Assembly (NCBI RefSeq): GCF_001570725.1
Contig: NZ_BCNV01000011.1
Coordinates: forward strand, 62,001-126,000
Direction: 5' to 3'
DNA: 64,000 nt
DNA from: Paenibacillus amylolyticus
GTDB lineage: Bacteria > Bacillota > Bacilli > Paenibacillales > Paenibacillaceae
Both the position numbers and the translations under genes were made by a program. Shown piece by piece: positions 27,578 to 35,566 of this stretch (its first letter is position 1; every line of letters starts with the position of its first letter). The notes under the pieces are model-generated. The model was not told the DNA's origin, searched no databases, and saw nothing but the letters and a program-made list of their open reading frames with translations.

Positions 27578-28465
27578 TTAGCCTTTGATTGAACCTAACA
27601 TGACACCTTTGGCAAAATGCTTCTGCAAAAACGGATACACCAACAAAATTGGAATGGTACCTACAACGATCACCGCCATTTTGATCGACTGCTCTGGTGG
27701 CTGTACAAAATTGGGGTCCATGTTCGCCATATCTCCGACACTGGCCTGCGAGAGCAATACGATCTGTCTGAGCATGACTTGTAGCGGCCATTTGTCACTA
27801 TCGGAAATGTACAGCAGTGCCGAGAAAAAGTTATTCCAATGTCCCACGGCGTAGAATAACGCGAACGTGGCAATCACCGGCTTCGATAAAGGCAGAACGA
27901 TTCGCCACAGCACGCCGAGATCCGAACAGCCGTCGATGCGGGCCGCTTCCTCCAGCCCGGGCGGCATTTGCTGAAAAAAGTTTTTGACAACAATTAAGTT
28001 AAAAGCGCTGATCGCGCCAGGAAGCATAAGTGCCCAGTAGGAATCAAGCAGTCCCAGTCCACGAATGACGAGATACGTTGGAATCATACCACCGCCGAAT
28101 AACATCGAGAAGATCACCATGTTCATCATGACGTTACGGCCCCAGAAGTCACTTCTGGATAGTGGATAGGCCATCGTTAATGTGAAGAACAGATTGACCA
28201 GTGTACCTGCCACCGTGATGAAAATGGAAACGCCAATGCTGCGAAAGATCGTGGACGAAGAAAAGATATACTCATACGCGCTGAAGGAAAACACCTTCGG
28301 AATGAGGAAGAAACTGCGTTCGGTAATCTCGGCTTCCGTTGCGAAAGAATTCCCTATAATATACAGGAAAGGAAGGACGGTTAATATGCCCAGAATCCCC
28401 AGCATGACGTAATTGAAGATATCAAATACCTTGCCGGCAGGGCTGTTGTATAGACGGCTGTTCAT
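27578..28465 (-). CDS. Carbohydrate ABC transporter permease (LplC-like)
   Basis: One of two membrane subunits of the oligosaccharide importer. 295 residues, about six helices. The coupling segment EAARIDGCSDLGVLWRIVLPLSKPVIATF matches the EAA loop of binding-protein-dependent permeases, and the C-terminus FAKGVMLGSIKG is typical of LplC/YtcP. AGGAGG precedes the ATG. Lies 12 bases after the other permease and 18 before the binding protein. Confidence 0.93.
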   Translation of the reverse strand: MNSRLYNSPAGKVFDIFNYVMLGILGILTVLPFLYIIGNSFATEAEITERSFFLIPKVFSFSAYEYIFSSSTIFRSIGVSIFITVAGTLVNLFFTLTMAYPLSRSDFWGRNVMMNMVIFSMLFGGGMIPTYLVIRGLGLLDSYWALMLPGAISAFNLIVVKNFFQQMPPGLEEAARIDGCSDLGVLWRIVLPLSKPVIATFALFYAVGHWNNFFSALLYISDSDKWPLQVMLRQIVLLSQASVGDMANMDPNFVQPPEQSIKMAVIVVGTIPILLVYPFLQKHFAKGVMLGSIKG

Positions 28466-28477
28466 GGGCGCTCCTCC

Positions 28478-29464
28478 TTAATAAATTCCGGGGTGACCGA
28501 ATTTTTTCGCAAGTTTATTACTGCCAAGCACCAGAATGATCCCCACTACAGACTTGAATAGTCCAACAGCGGTACTGTAACTGAATGCACCTTGCGTAAT
28601 CCCCACCGTGTACACATACGTATCAAATACGTCAGCGACATCCCGGTTGAGAGAGTTGGTCATCAGATAGATTTGCTCAAATCCGGTATCGAGGAAGTTC
28701 CCCAGTCTGAGAATGAGCAAAATGACAATAGTCGTACGAATCGCGGGAAGCGTGATATGCCACATCCGCCGTAACCGTCCTGCGCCATCCACAATGGAGG
28801 CTTCATATTGTTCCGTATCTACACCTGCGAGGGCTGCAAGGAAAATGATTGTTCCCCATCCCATCTCCTTCCACATCATCTGAACAATAATGAGCGGACG
28901 GAACGAACCCGGACTGGAGAGTACATCAATAGGCTTGCCTGTAATCCAAGCGATCAGGTCGTATAACACCCCGCCTTGCGGGGTCAGGAACACATACGTG
29001 ATACTGGCGATAATCACCATGGATACAAAATGGGGGACATAGACCAGTGTTTGAATCGTTCTTTTGAAGAAAGCGACCCGAATTTCATTTAATAACAAGG
29101 CGATAATGATCGGTGCCGGGAAAAAGAAGATGAGATCATACAGGGCCAGGACCAGCGTATTGCGTAATAGTCGAAAGAAGTCCGGGTTGGAGAAGAAGTT
29201 CGTAAAGTTCTCTAGCCCAACCCAGCTGCTCTCCCGGATGCCCAGGAAAGGCTGGTAGTCCTGAAAGGCAATGACGATCCCCCACATGGGCAAGTATTTA
29301 AAGATGACAAAGTACAAAAAGCCGGGAAGCACAAGCACATATAACCATTTGTTTCGTTTGATCTGCCTTTTCCAATTTGACTCTCGTCTCATGGGCCTTG
29401 TGGCCCTATCCGCTTGGGTGGTTGCAGTGCCGTTGGTATTCCAGTCCGTCTTCCCGTTCATCAT
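28478..29464 (-). CDS. Carbohydrate ABC transporter permease (LplB-like)
   Basis: Partner membrane subunit of the importer, 328 residues. An unusual polar N-terminus of ~35 residues precedes the family opening (YVLVLPGFLYFVIFKYLPMWG, FQDYQPFLGI). The EAA-type loop is YEASIVDGAGRLRRMWHITLP, and the C-terminus KFGHPGIY is characteristic of LplB/YtrF-type proteins. GGAAGGGGAG precedes two adjacent ATGs. First gene of the transporter operon, directly downstream of a cre site. Confidence 0.93.
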   Translation of the reverse strand: MMNGKTDWNTNGTATTQADRATRPMRRESNWKRQIKRNKWLYVLVLPGFLYFVIFKYLPMWGIVIAFQDYQPFLGIRESSWVGLENFTNFFSNPDFFRLLRNTLVLALYDLIFFFPAPIIIALLLNEIRVAFFKRTIQTLVYVPHFVSMVIIASITYVFLTPQGGVLYDLIAWITGKPIDVLSSPGSFRPLIIVQMMWKEMGWGTIIFLAALAGVDTEQYEASIVDGAGRLRRMWHITLPAIRTTIVILLILRLGNFLDTGFEQIYLMTNSLNRDVADVFDTYVYTVGITQGAFSYSTAVGLFKSVVGIILVLGSNKLAKKFGHPGIY

Positions 29465-29483
29465 GTCTCCCCTTCCTCAGCAA

Positions 29484-29497
29484 TGTAAGCGTTATCA
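29484..29497 (+). promoter_or_regulatory. cre site (CcpA operator)
   Basis: TGTAAGCGTTATCA matches the cre consensus TGWAARCGYTWNCW at every position. It lies between the probable promoter and the first permease gene, where CcpA binding would block elongation, so the importer should be repressed by glucose. Confidence 0.8.
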
Positions 29498-29514
29498 ATT
29501 AACCTGATACTCAG

Positions 29515-29541
29515 ACTATACAGACGCCTGGTTTCCGGCAA
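29515..29541 (-). promoter_or_regulatory. Probable promoter of the importer operon
   Basis: -10 TATAGT (29520-29515) with TTGCCG 15 bases upstream on the minus strand; the short spacer and poor -35 fit a promoter needing an AraC-type activator. Confidence 0.45.
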
Positions 29542-29674
29542 CCTTCATTTTTTGCATTGCTCCGGCACATTGGCCGAAAAGCCCGCTATAACGCCATTCT
29601 CACAAGAAATTGAACATAACGTAGCAGGTAGAATTGCACATTTTTGCGGGTTTATCTTTCTTTGTATCAGGGTA

Positions 29675-29715
29675 GAAAAAGAAACAACCGACATCCGCTA
29701 AAGCCGGATGCCGGT
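29675..29715 (-). terminator. Terminator of the AraC-type regulator gene
   Basis: Minus-strand arms ACCGGCATCCG and CGGATGTCGGT, followed by TTGTTTCTTTTT. Confidence 0.85.
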
Positions 29716-29739
29716 CAGAAATGACAGACGTATGAACGG

Positions 29740-32145
29740 TTATTGTGCAAACCATTGATCGCGATATTGACTCGGCGTAACTCCCTCCTGTTTCTTGAAG
29801 ATCCGATTAAAATAACTGTGCTGATATCCCACAGCCGCCGCAACATCATTAATTTTCATCGTTGTCTCCCGTAACAATTGCTTCGCCGCATCCATTCTCA
29901 CACGTGTCAAATAATCAATAAAATTGATGCCCGATACCTGTTTGAATGCCTTGCTCAGTGCATAGGGTGTCATCTGCTCCTCGTCAGCACAGTTTTCCAG
30001 CGAAATGTCGCTGCGGTAATGCGTATCGATATACAACATCGTTCGTTCCACCACCAGCTTCAGCGGTTCCTGCGATCGTACCTCAACCTCTTGTATATAA
30101 GGTAAGAACACCTCATTCATCATCCATTGCTTCATCTGTACAGGTTCACGAATTCCGGATAATCGCTCATACATGTTGCTACCACCAAACAGCTTATAAG
30201 GTGTGACCCCTGTTTGCAGCATCATGTGCTGAATACTGCCGAGCAATTGCAGCATCATCTGCTGAACTTGGAATTCGGTACTTCCTGCCCGCGTAATCTC
30301 ACTCATGAATTGCTCCAGCACACGTTCCGCTTCGGCTTGTTTGCCCAGTCTGACCGCCTGTAGCAACTCACGTTCCAACCCGAGCGGATAGGAAGCTGCT
30401 TCATTACTGCGGAAACACGCCTCATCCTCCAGATCGAGAATCTGACTTCCTTCCTCCACACTTCGATAAGCCACGGCCTGTTCCATTTCGACGAATCGTC
30501 CGGGCAGTTCCTGAAGTGAAGCTGCTGGGCGGCTGATCATCAAAGTCACCTTCAGTTTGAGTGTTCTTCCGATGACCTCCACAAGCTCCTGCCCCCATAA
30601 CATCGCTTGTGACTTCACAGGTTCGTCCTGAGGAGCAATCACAAGCATGGCTGAAGACAGGTCGTGAAAGTTCATAACACTGATCTGCCTGAAAACATTT
30701 TTGGCGACTTCCTGAGTAATATTCACTGCTGCAAAAGTAACCAGTCCCGTGTCCTGGCTTCCAAATCTGCCTTGCAGCTGCTCATATCCTGTAAAATACA
30801 TCTGCACCAGCAAAAACTGCTGGCCCTCCAGTTCAAAGCCGAGATGACGCATCCGCTGCCGAAGATCCTGCTCGTTATAGGCGTATAGATGCCCCTGCAC
30901 AAGTTGTAAAACAAAGCTGTCGCGCAGATGAGGAAGCTGCTCCTGCAACTGGCGATGTGCCGTTATACTGCGGGAGGTCAGTTCGTTCCACTGTTGCTCC
31001 AGCAACTCAAACTCGTCCAGCTTGGCATCGGTTGGTGTTGTTTCGTTTCGGCCAGGCGTAAGCAGATGCAGCATACGAGCTACAGGCGAATAGATACGGC
31101 GTGAAGCAAACCAGGATAACAATAATCCCAGGATGAGACTGCCTATACTCGCAATGACGATGATTTTGGATACCAGCTTGACTGGCGAAGTGACTGATGT
31201 CAAAGGCGCAGCGGAAACATAGGTCCAGTCCGAATCAATTCGACTCAATGAGCCGTACGAGACGGAATAGGTCTGATCCTCATATCGGAACAGGAATGAA
31301 CGGCTGTCCGCATGCAGGGCCACTTCTTCTTTTAGCTGCTGCTCAAAAGCAGAGTTCTCTCCCGCCGTTCCCGGATTACCGGTAACCAGTGTGTTTCCTT
31401 CCTGATCCATGAGGAACGTTAGCCCTTCGTCGTATGGAGTAAGCGTTTTCAACAAACTGGCGACTTTTTCGTTATCCAACGTAATAATTAGTGCGCCAAA
31501 TGGATTAATGCTCTCCCCCGGAATCTTATGTACAAGAACCAGTGCATTGCCTGCATCCGTATGCAGTAGACTGTCGTTGGTCGAAGGTGCGGTATCTCTG
31601 TTGATGCTGGAAACCCAGTCTGTCCAGTACACGTGGTTGCCCATGGAGAGGTATCGATCATATGCCTGTATCTTGGCTTCATCTTTCAATTCGGTATAAT
31701 CCCGATTAAACAAGATCGGCTTCGGCTCCTGCAAATACAGCTGTGCTGACCTGATCAGCGGGTGGGAACCTTGCAATACATATAATGTAGTGACAATCTC
31801 CTGCGTTTCATTGAAATAATATACAAAATCCAGCGTCCGCAAAGCATTGCCAAACCTCGGTTCAAAAGCCCAATGGGATAAGTTCATCTCCAGATAAGCC
31901 AGCTGATCATCCACATTGCGTGCCCTATTCTCGATCTGGTTCTGATGCATCCGATTGAATTCGGTCTCCATCCGTCCAACCACCTGTTGATACATGACGA
32001 TACCTGTGATTAGCCCGGGAATGCTGGCAATGAGTAAAATCAGTATGAGACTGTTTCGATAAAATCGTCCTTTATGTCTTCCTGCCTTCAAATCGGATAA
32101 ACGCTTAAATCTGCCAAATATTCGATCGCTCCTAGTCGGTTCCAT
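29740..32145 (-). CDS. Membrane-anchored AraC-family regulator (YesS/YtdP type)
   Basis: An 801-residue one-component regulator: helix 1 at about 32-50, an extracellular Cache-like sensor region of ~250 residues, helix 2 at about 312-334, a cytoplasmic middle domain, and a C-terminal AraC DNA-binding domain with two helix-turn-helix units (DISLENCADEEQMTPYALSKAFKQ and INDVAAAVGYQHSYFNRIFKKQEGVTPSQYR). Such proteins commonly sit beside and activate Lpl-type sugar importers in Paenibacillus and Bacillus, where YesS controls rhamnogalacturonan use. It is transcribed in the same direction as the importer, with its own terminator. The inducing sugar is unknown. Confidence 0.9.
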   Translation of the reverse strand: MEPTRSDRIFGRFKRLSDLKAGRHKGRFYRNSLILILLIASIPGLITGIVMYQQVVGRMETEFNRMHQNQIENRARNVDDQLAYLEMNLSHWAFEPRFGNALRTLDFVYYFNETQEIVTTLYVLQGSHPLIRSAQLYLQEPKPILFNRDYTELKDEAKIQAYDRYLSMGNHVYWTDWVSSINRDTAPSTNDSLLHTDAGNALVLVHKIPGESINPFGALIITLDNEKVASLLKTLTPYDEGLTFLMDQEGNTLVTGNPGTAGENSAFEQQLKEEVALHADSRSFLFRYEDQTYSVSYGSLSRIDSDWTYVSAAPLTSVTSPVKLVSKIIVIASIGSLILGLLLSWFASRRIYSPVARMLHLLTPGRNETTPTDAKLDEFELLEQQWNELTSRSITAHRQLQEQLPHLRDSFVLQLVQGHLYAYNEQDLRQRMRHLGFELEGQQFLLVQMYFTGYEQLQGRFGSQDTGLVTFAAVNITQEVAKNVFRQISVMNFHDLSSAMLVIAPQDEPVKSQAMLWGQELVEVIGRTLKLKVTLMISRPAASLQELPGRFVEMEQAVAYRSVEEGSQILDLEDEACFRSNEAASYPLGLERELLQAVRLGKQAEAERVLEQFMSEITRAGSTEFQVQQMMLQLLGSIQHMMLQTGVTPYKLFGGSNMYERLSGIREPVQMKQWMMNEVFLPYIQEVEVRSQEPLKLVVERTMLYIDTHYRSDISLENCADEEQMTPYALSKAFKQVSGINFIDYLTRVRMDAAKQLLRETTMKINDVAAAVGYQHSYFNRIFKKQEGVTPSQYRDQWFAQ

Positions 32146-32320
32146 CGTTGCTCACCTGCCTGCTTGCATCGGGTCTGACTGTCATGGAAACTTCCTCAAC
32201 TCCCCTTGTTGGATGAATGAAAAATACATATGAGAATATATGGATGAAATCCTTTTCTTGTATTATACGCACAATCTACAGGTGAATGAAACGATCTGTA
32301 ACCGATCATTTTTTTAACCA

Positions 32321-32335
32321 ATGTTTTATTAACAT
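32321..32335. promoter_or_regulatory. Inverted repeat upstream of the dipeptidase gene
   Basis: ATGTT-TTATT-AACAT, 50 bases before the start and just before a possible -10 (TACAAT). Could be an operator; no regulator is identifiable. Confidence 0.3.
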
Positions 32336-32385
32336 GGCAAAATGGATTACAATGAGATAAAGCAAACATGAAGGAGGCCTTTTTA

Positions 32386-33741
32386 ATGAAAGAACAGACT
32401 TATTTTGAACAAAATAGAGAAAAACACCTGGCAGAACTGAATGAATGGTTGTCCATTCCGAGTATTTCCGCCATTTCCGAGCATAAAGAGGATGTTAATC
32501 GTGCAGCACAATGGGCAGCAGATGCTCTCACACGTGCAGGTATGGAAAACGTAGAGGTCATTCAAACGGCTGGACATCCGATTGTCTATGCAGATCACCT
32601 GCATGCACCGGGCAAACCGACAGCTCTGATCTATGGACACTATGATGTTCAACCTGTTGATCCGCTTAATCTGTGGGAGACACCTCCTTTCGAACCTACC
32701 GTTCGTGATGGCAAGCTGTTTGCCCGTGGTGCAACAGATGATAAAGGACAGATTTTCCTACATATCAAGGCAGTAGAAGCTATTCTCGCCGAAAACAAAG
32801 AACTGCCTGTTAACATCAAGTTCTGCATTGAAGGCGAAGAGGAAATCTCCAGCCCGAACTTGCCCATCTATCTGAATGACAATACGGACAAGCTGCGTGC
32901 AGACATGGTACTGATCTCGGATACATCCCTGCTTGAAAAAGGTAAACCGGCGATCTCCACTGGCCTGCGCGGCCTCTGCTCGCTTCACGTAGATCTGAAC
33001 ACAGCCAATACCGACTTGCACTCCGGTTCATTCGGTGGCGGTGTACCTAACGCACTGCATGCACTCGTGTCCCTGCTCGCTTCGCTGCATGATGAGCAAG
33101 GTCGTGTGAGTGTAGACGGTTTCTACGACGGCGTTCTGCCACTGTCTCCTGAGATGAGAGAAGAATTTATGAAACAAGGCTTCAATGAAGAACAGCTTCG
33201 TCAGGACCTCGGACTGGAGCAATTGTACGGCGAAGAAGGTTACTCGTTCGTGGAACGTGTGGGCGCTCGTCCAACATTGGAACTGAACGGCGTATGGGGT
33301 GGTTTCCAGGGCGAAGGTAGCAAAACGGTTATTCCGAAGGAAGCTCACGCCAAAATTACATGCCGCCTTGTTGCGGATCAAGATCCACAGCATGTGTTGG
33401 ATCGTATCGAAGCACATCTGCGTGCTCACGTTCAACCGGGTGCAACGCTGCATGTGAAACAGATCGAGAAAGCTTTTGCTTTCAATACCGATCCTTCCAA
33501 TCCAATTCTGCAAAAAGCGGCAGATGCGTATGAGCACGTGTATGGCGTTCGTGCCCTCTTTACCAAAGATGGTGGCTCCATTCCGATTGTTGAGAAACTC
33601 TCACGTGTACTCGAAATCCCTGCTGTCATGATGGGATTCGGCTTGCCGGATGAGAATCTGCATGCTCCGAACGAGCACTTCAACCTGGAGAACTTTGATA
33701 AAGGGTTGTTGACGATTGTTCAGTTTTTGAAGAGTTTGTAG
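32386..33741 (+). CDS. M20 family dipeptidase
   Basis: Cytoplasmic di-zinc aminoacylase/carnosinase-type peptidase that hydrolyses dipeptides. 451 residues from the ATG at 32386, eight bases after AAGGAGG. Metal-site segments: LIYGHYDVQPVDP (His, Asp), FARGATDDKGQ (bridging Asp), CIEGEEEISSP (catalytic and metal Glu), DTSLLEKGKPAIS (Asp), and the late LHAPNEHF (His). A lid/dimerisation domain with HSGSFGGGVPNALHALV lies between. Length and motifs match the CNDP/DUG1-like M20 branch. Stands alone, divergent from the AraC regulator. Confidence 0.93.
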   Translation: MKEQTYFEQNREKHLAELNEWLSIPSISAISEHKEDVNRAAQWAADALTRAGMENVEVIQTAGHPIVYADHLHAPGKPTALIYGHYDVQPVDPLNLWETPPFEPTVRDGKLFARGATDDKGQIFLHIKAVEAILAENKELPVNIKFCIEGEEEISSPNLPIYLNDNTDKLRADMVLISDTSLLEKGKPAISTGLRGLCSLHVDLNTANTDLHSGSFGGGVPNALHALVSLLASLHDEQGRVSVDGFYDGVLPLSPEMREEFMKQGFNEEQLRQDLGLEQLYGEEGYSFVERVGARPTLELNGVWGGFQGEGSKTVIPKEAHAKITCRLVADQDPQHVLDRIEAHLRAHVQPGATLHVKQIEKAFAFNTDPSNPILQKAADAYEHVYGVRALFTKDGGSIPIVEKLSRVLEIPAVMMGFGLPDENLHAPNEHFNLENFDKGLLTIVQFLKSL

Positions 33742-33802
33742 TCATCGTGTTTAAAACCAGTTCATGAGGGCGTGCTGAGTGGACGTTCCGGGGCCGAATC
33801 GT

Positions 33803-33920
33803 TCTTTTGATCGCTGTTATCCCCGGATTTTTTGAATTCCCCTTCTCAAAGGGTAAAATCCGACGATAAAGGCGAACGCTCCGCTTCTTCAGAATCGATT
33901 TCGTCCCCTTCACTACGTTG
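33803..33920. repeat. Dispersed hairpin repeat family 1, copy A
   Basis: Related to copies at 42357-42505 and 48791-48940. Core: TTATCCCCGGATTTT pairing with AAAATCCGACGATAA (33817-33869) around an inner CCCTT/AAGGG stem, then the shared tail GGCGAACGCTCCGCTTCTTC. Confidence 0.85.
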
Positions 33921-34062
33921 CAGCTTGTCGCAGACTGATTTTAAGATTGAGCCTAACTATTGATTGGTTAGTGTAATGGGGAGAACAAAGTACGGCCTTC
34001 GGGTCGTCTTTTTTTATTTATTTGATTTATTTGTTTCTTTTTTTTGTTTTTTTGGTGAAGTT

Positions 34063-34090
34063 GTTTCTTGTTTCTTGTTTCTTGTTTCTT
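34063..34090. repeat. Short tandem repeat (GTTTCTT)x4
   Basis: Four perfect 7-base units within the T-rich part of the intergenic array. Confidence 0.9.
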
Positions 34091-34327
34091 TGGTGAAATT
34101 GTAATTTTTTTCATGGCTGCTTTTTATGATGGAGACGATGGAGACTTACTTTAAAATGGGTTAGCGTATTAGAGATAACAACATGGTGACCTTACAGGCC
34201 GTTTCTTTGAATTTTGTATCGATCATTGCGTACAGTTTGCTTATTATGGCTGCTTCGAAGGAATGGGTCTAACTTGGATGGGTTAGTGTGATAGATTACC
34301 TTAACGATGGGTTGCTGAACACTTTTT

Positions 34328-34363
34328 CGTTTTTTTCGTTTTTTTCGTTTTTTTCGTTTTTTT
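34328..34363. repeat. Short tandem repeat (CGTTTTTTT)x4
   Basis: Four perfect 9-base units, preceded by a partial one; noncoding. Confidence 0.9.
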
Positions 34364-34830
34364 CTCGATAACTTCGTTATCGTTCTTCCTATGACTGATT
34401 TTATAGACGGGGTCTCGGTTTTAATGGTTTAGTGTCATAGAGATAATATACGCGACCTTATCAGCCGTTTTTTTAGATCAAGTACGTCTCCTTCACTAGG
34501 TTTCAGGCTTTTACCATGGTTGCTTTATTGTGACTGGTTTTAGACGACGGTTAACTTTTAAGGGATTGTGATAGAGACAACACAAGTGGCCTTTAGGAGT
34601 TTGTTTGAAGCGATTGATATTTAGTATTTAGAATGTACCTTATGGAGTATGATGTGGATCGGGTAAAGAAGATGATTGATAGCTACAGGGGTATTTCTGG
34701 ATGGAAGGGTCTTTCGGGATTCCTGCGTTTTGACTTACTTATACTCGGGACTTCGCTGCGGGGCTTTTGCCATGAGTGTTCACCTGCTGTTGCGCCCAGC
34801 AAGCTAATCCAAAATGATGAGGTGACTGTT

Positions 34831-35406
34831 GTGTCTGCTTCTCACCTAACCAAACATGCGCTGGCTCACTCGCTTAAATCACTTATGGAGCATACTCCAC
34901 TGAACAAGATTACGGTCAAACATCTGGTGGATCATTGTGGCGTGAATCGGCAAACCTTTTATTATCATTTTCAGGATATTTACGCGCTGCTTGGGTGGAT
35001 CTATCAGACTGAAGCGGTGGAAAGTCTTACGGAGTACCGAAGCTACAGCACATGGACGGACGGATTTTATAAAATCTTTTGCTACATCGAGAACAACAAA
35101 ACGTTCTGCTGCAACACACTAAACTCGCTCGGGCGTACCCATCTGGATGTATACCTCTATGAAGTAACCCATGATTTGATTATGGGTGTTATTGATGAGC
35201 TGGCCTGTGGGATTAAGGTCCGCGGTGAAGACAAAGAGTTTGTCGCCAACTTCTATACCTTGGCCTTTACTGGGCTGATCATTCAGTGGATGAGGGGCGA
35301 CATGCAAGAACCGCCAAAACAAATTATTGAGAAGCTCAGTGAGCTAATCGAAGGTAATGTCCTGAGGGCACTGCACAGGTATGAGAATAAGCTGCCATCC
35401 ACTTAA
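34831..35406 (+). CDS. TetR/AcrR family regulator (DhaS-like)
   Basis: A 191-residue one-component repressor or activator. The N-terminal helix-turn-helix is HALAHSLKSLMEHTPLNKITVKHLVDHCGVNRQTFYYHFQDIYALLGWIYQ; the C-terminal ligand domain resembles the TetR_C_8 group found in DhaS-type proteins. Start chosen as GTG at 34831, five bases after GAGGTGA; the frame runs 66 codons further upstream through unrelated sequence. It lies 160 bases upstream of the oleate hydratase gene on the same strand, with its own terminator and a 16-base palindrome between them, so it very likely controls that gene. Confidence 0.85.
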   Translation: MSASHLTKHALAHSLKSLMEHTPLNKITVKHLVDHCGVNRQTFYYHFQDIYALLGWIYQTEAVESLTEYRSYSTWTDGFYKIFCYIENNKTFCCNTLNSLGRTHLDVYLYEVTHDLIMGVIDELACGIKVRGEDKEFVANFYTLAFTGLIIQWMRGDMQEPPKQIIEKLSELIEGNVLRALHRYENKLPST

Positions 35407-35423
35407 GGATGCGCGGCTTTTTT
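35391..35423 (+). terminator. Terminator of the TetR gene
   Basis: Hairpin GCTGCCATCC/GGATGCGCGGC (one bulge), with the stop codon in the loop, followed by six T. Confidence 0.75.
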
Positions 35424-35450
35424 ACATGTGGCCTAACCCTAGGTTTTAGA

Positions 35451-35466
35451 CACTTTTCCAAAAGTG
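35451..35466. promoter_or_regulatory. Probable TetR operator before ohyA
   Basis: Perfect 16-base palindrome CACTTTTCCAAAAGTG, 100 bases before the oleate hydratase start and just after the TetR gene. Confidence 0.55.
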
Positions 35467-35566
35467 ACCAAAAATTGGACACTCCCGTTCTTTTGATCAT
35501 ACCTTACGGAACCTGCAAGGTTTACATTAAGAATGTGATTACAGTAACTTTTGGAGGCGAATGATC

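Larger units (their letters stand above)
33966..34600. repeat. Five degenerate tandem-like repeat units
   Basis: Each unit has a GGTTAGTG-like core (33966, 34159, 34280, 34426, 34562) followed, in most copies, by ATAGAGATAACA-like sequence and a CCTT...GGCC stretch leading into T-rich DNA; upstream of each core is a GACTGATTTTA-like stretch. Spacing between cores is 193, 121, 146 and 136 bases. Copies are strongly diverged. Confidence 0.55.
33742..34830. other. Long intergenic region with several repeat types
   Basis: Nearly 1.1 kb without a supportable gene. It holds a copy of dispersed hairpin repeat family 1 (33803-33920), five degenerate copies of a ~120-190 base unit (33966-34600), two short tandem repeats, and the upstream region of the TetR gene. 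An open frame from 34633 continues into the TetR gene, but its first 66 codons have no family resemblance and no ribosome site. Confidence 0.7.

Noticed and set aside
34021-34400. CRISPR array or tandem satellite
   Set aside because: The repeats are short homopolymer-like microsatellites and degenerate units with irregular spacing; no constant repeat/spacer alternation and no cas genes.
34633-34830. N-terminal extension of 66 codons on the TetR regulator
   Set aside because: No ribosome site at the upstream ATGs, sequence unlike TetR N-termini, and a good site sits before the GTG at 34831.
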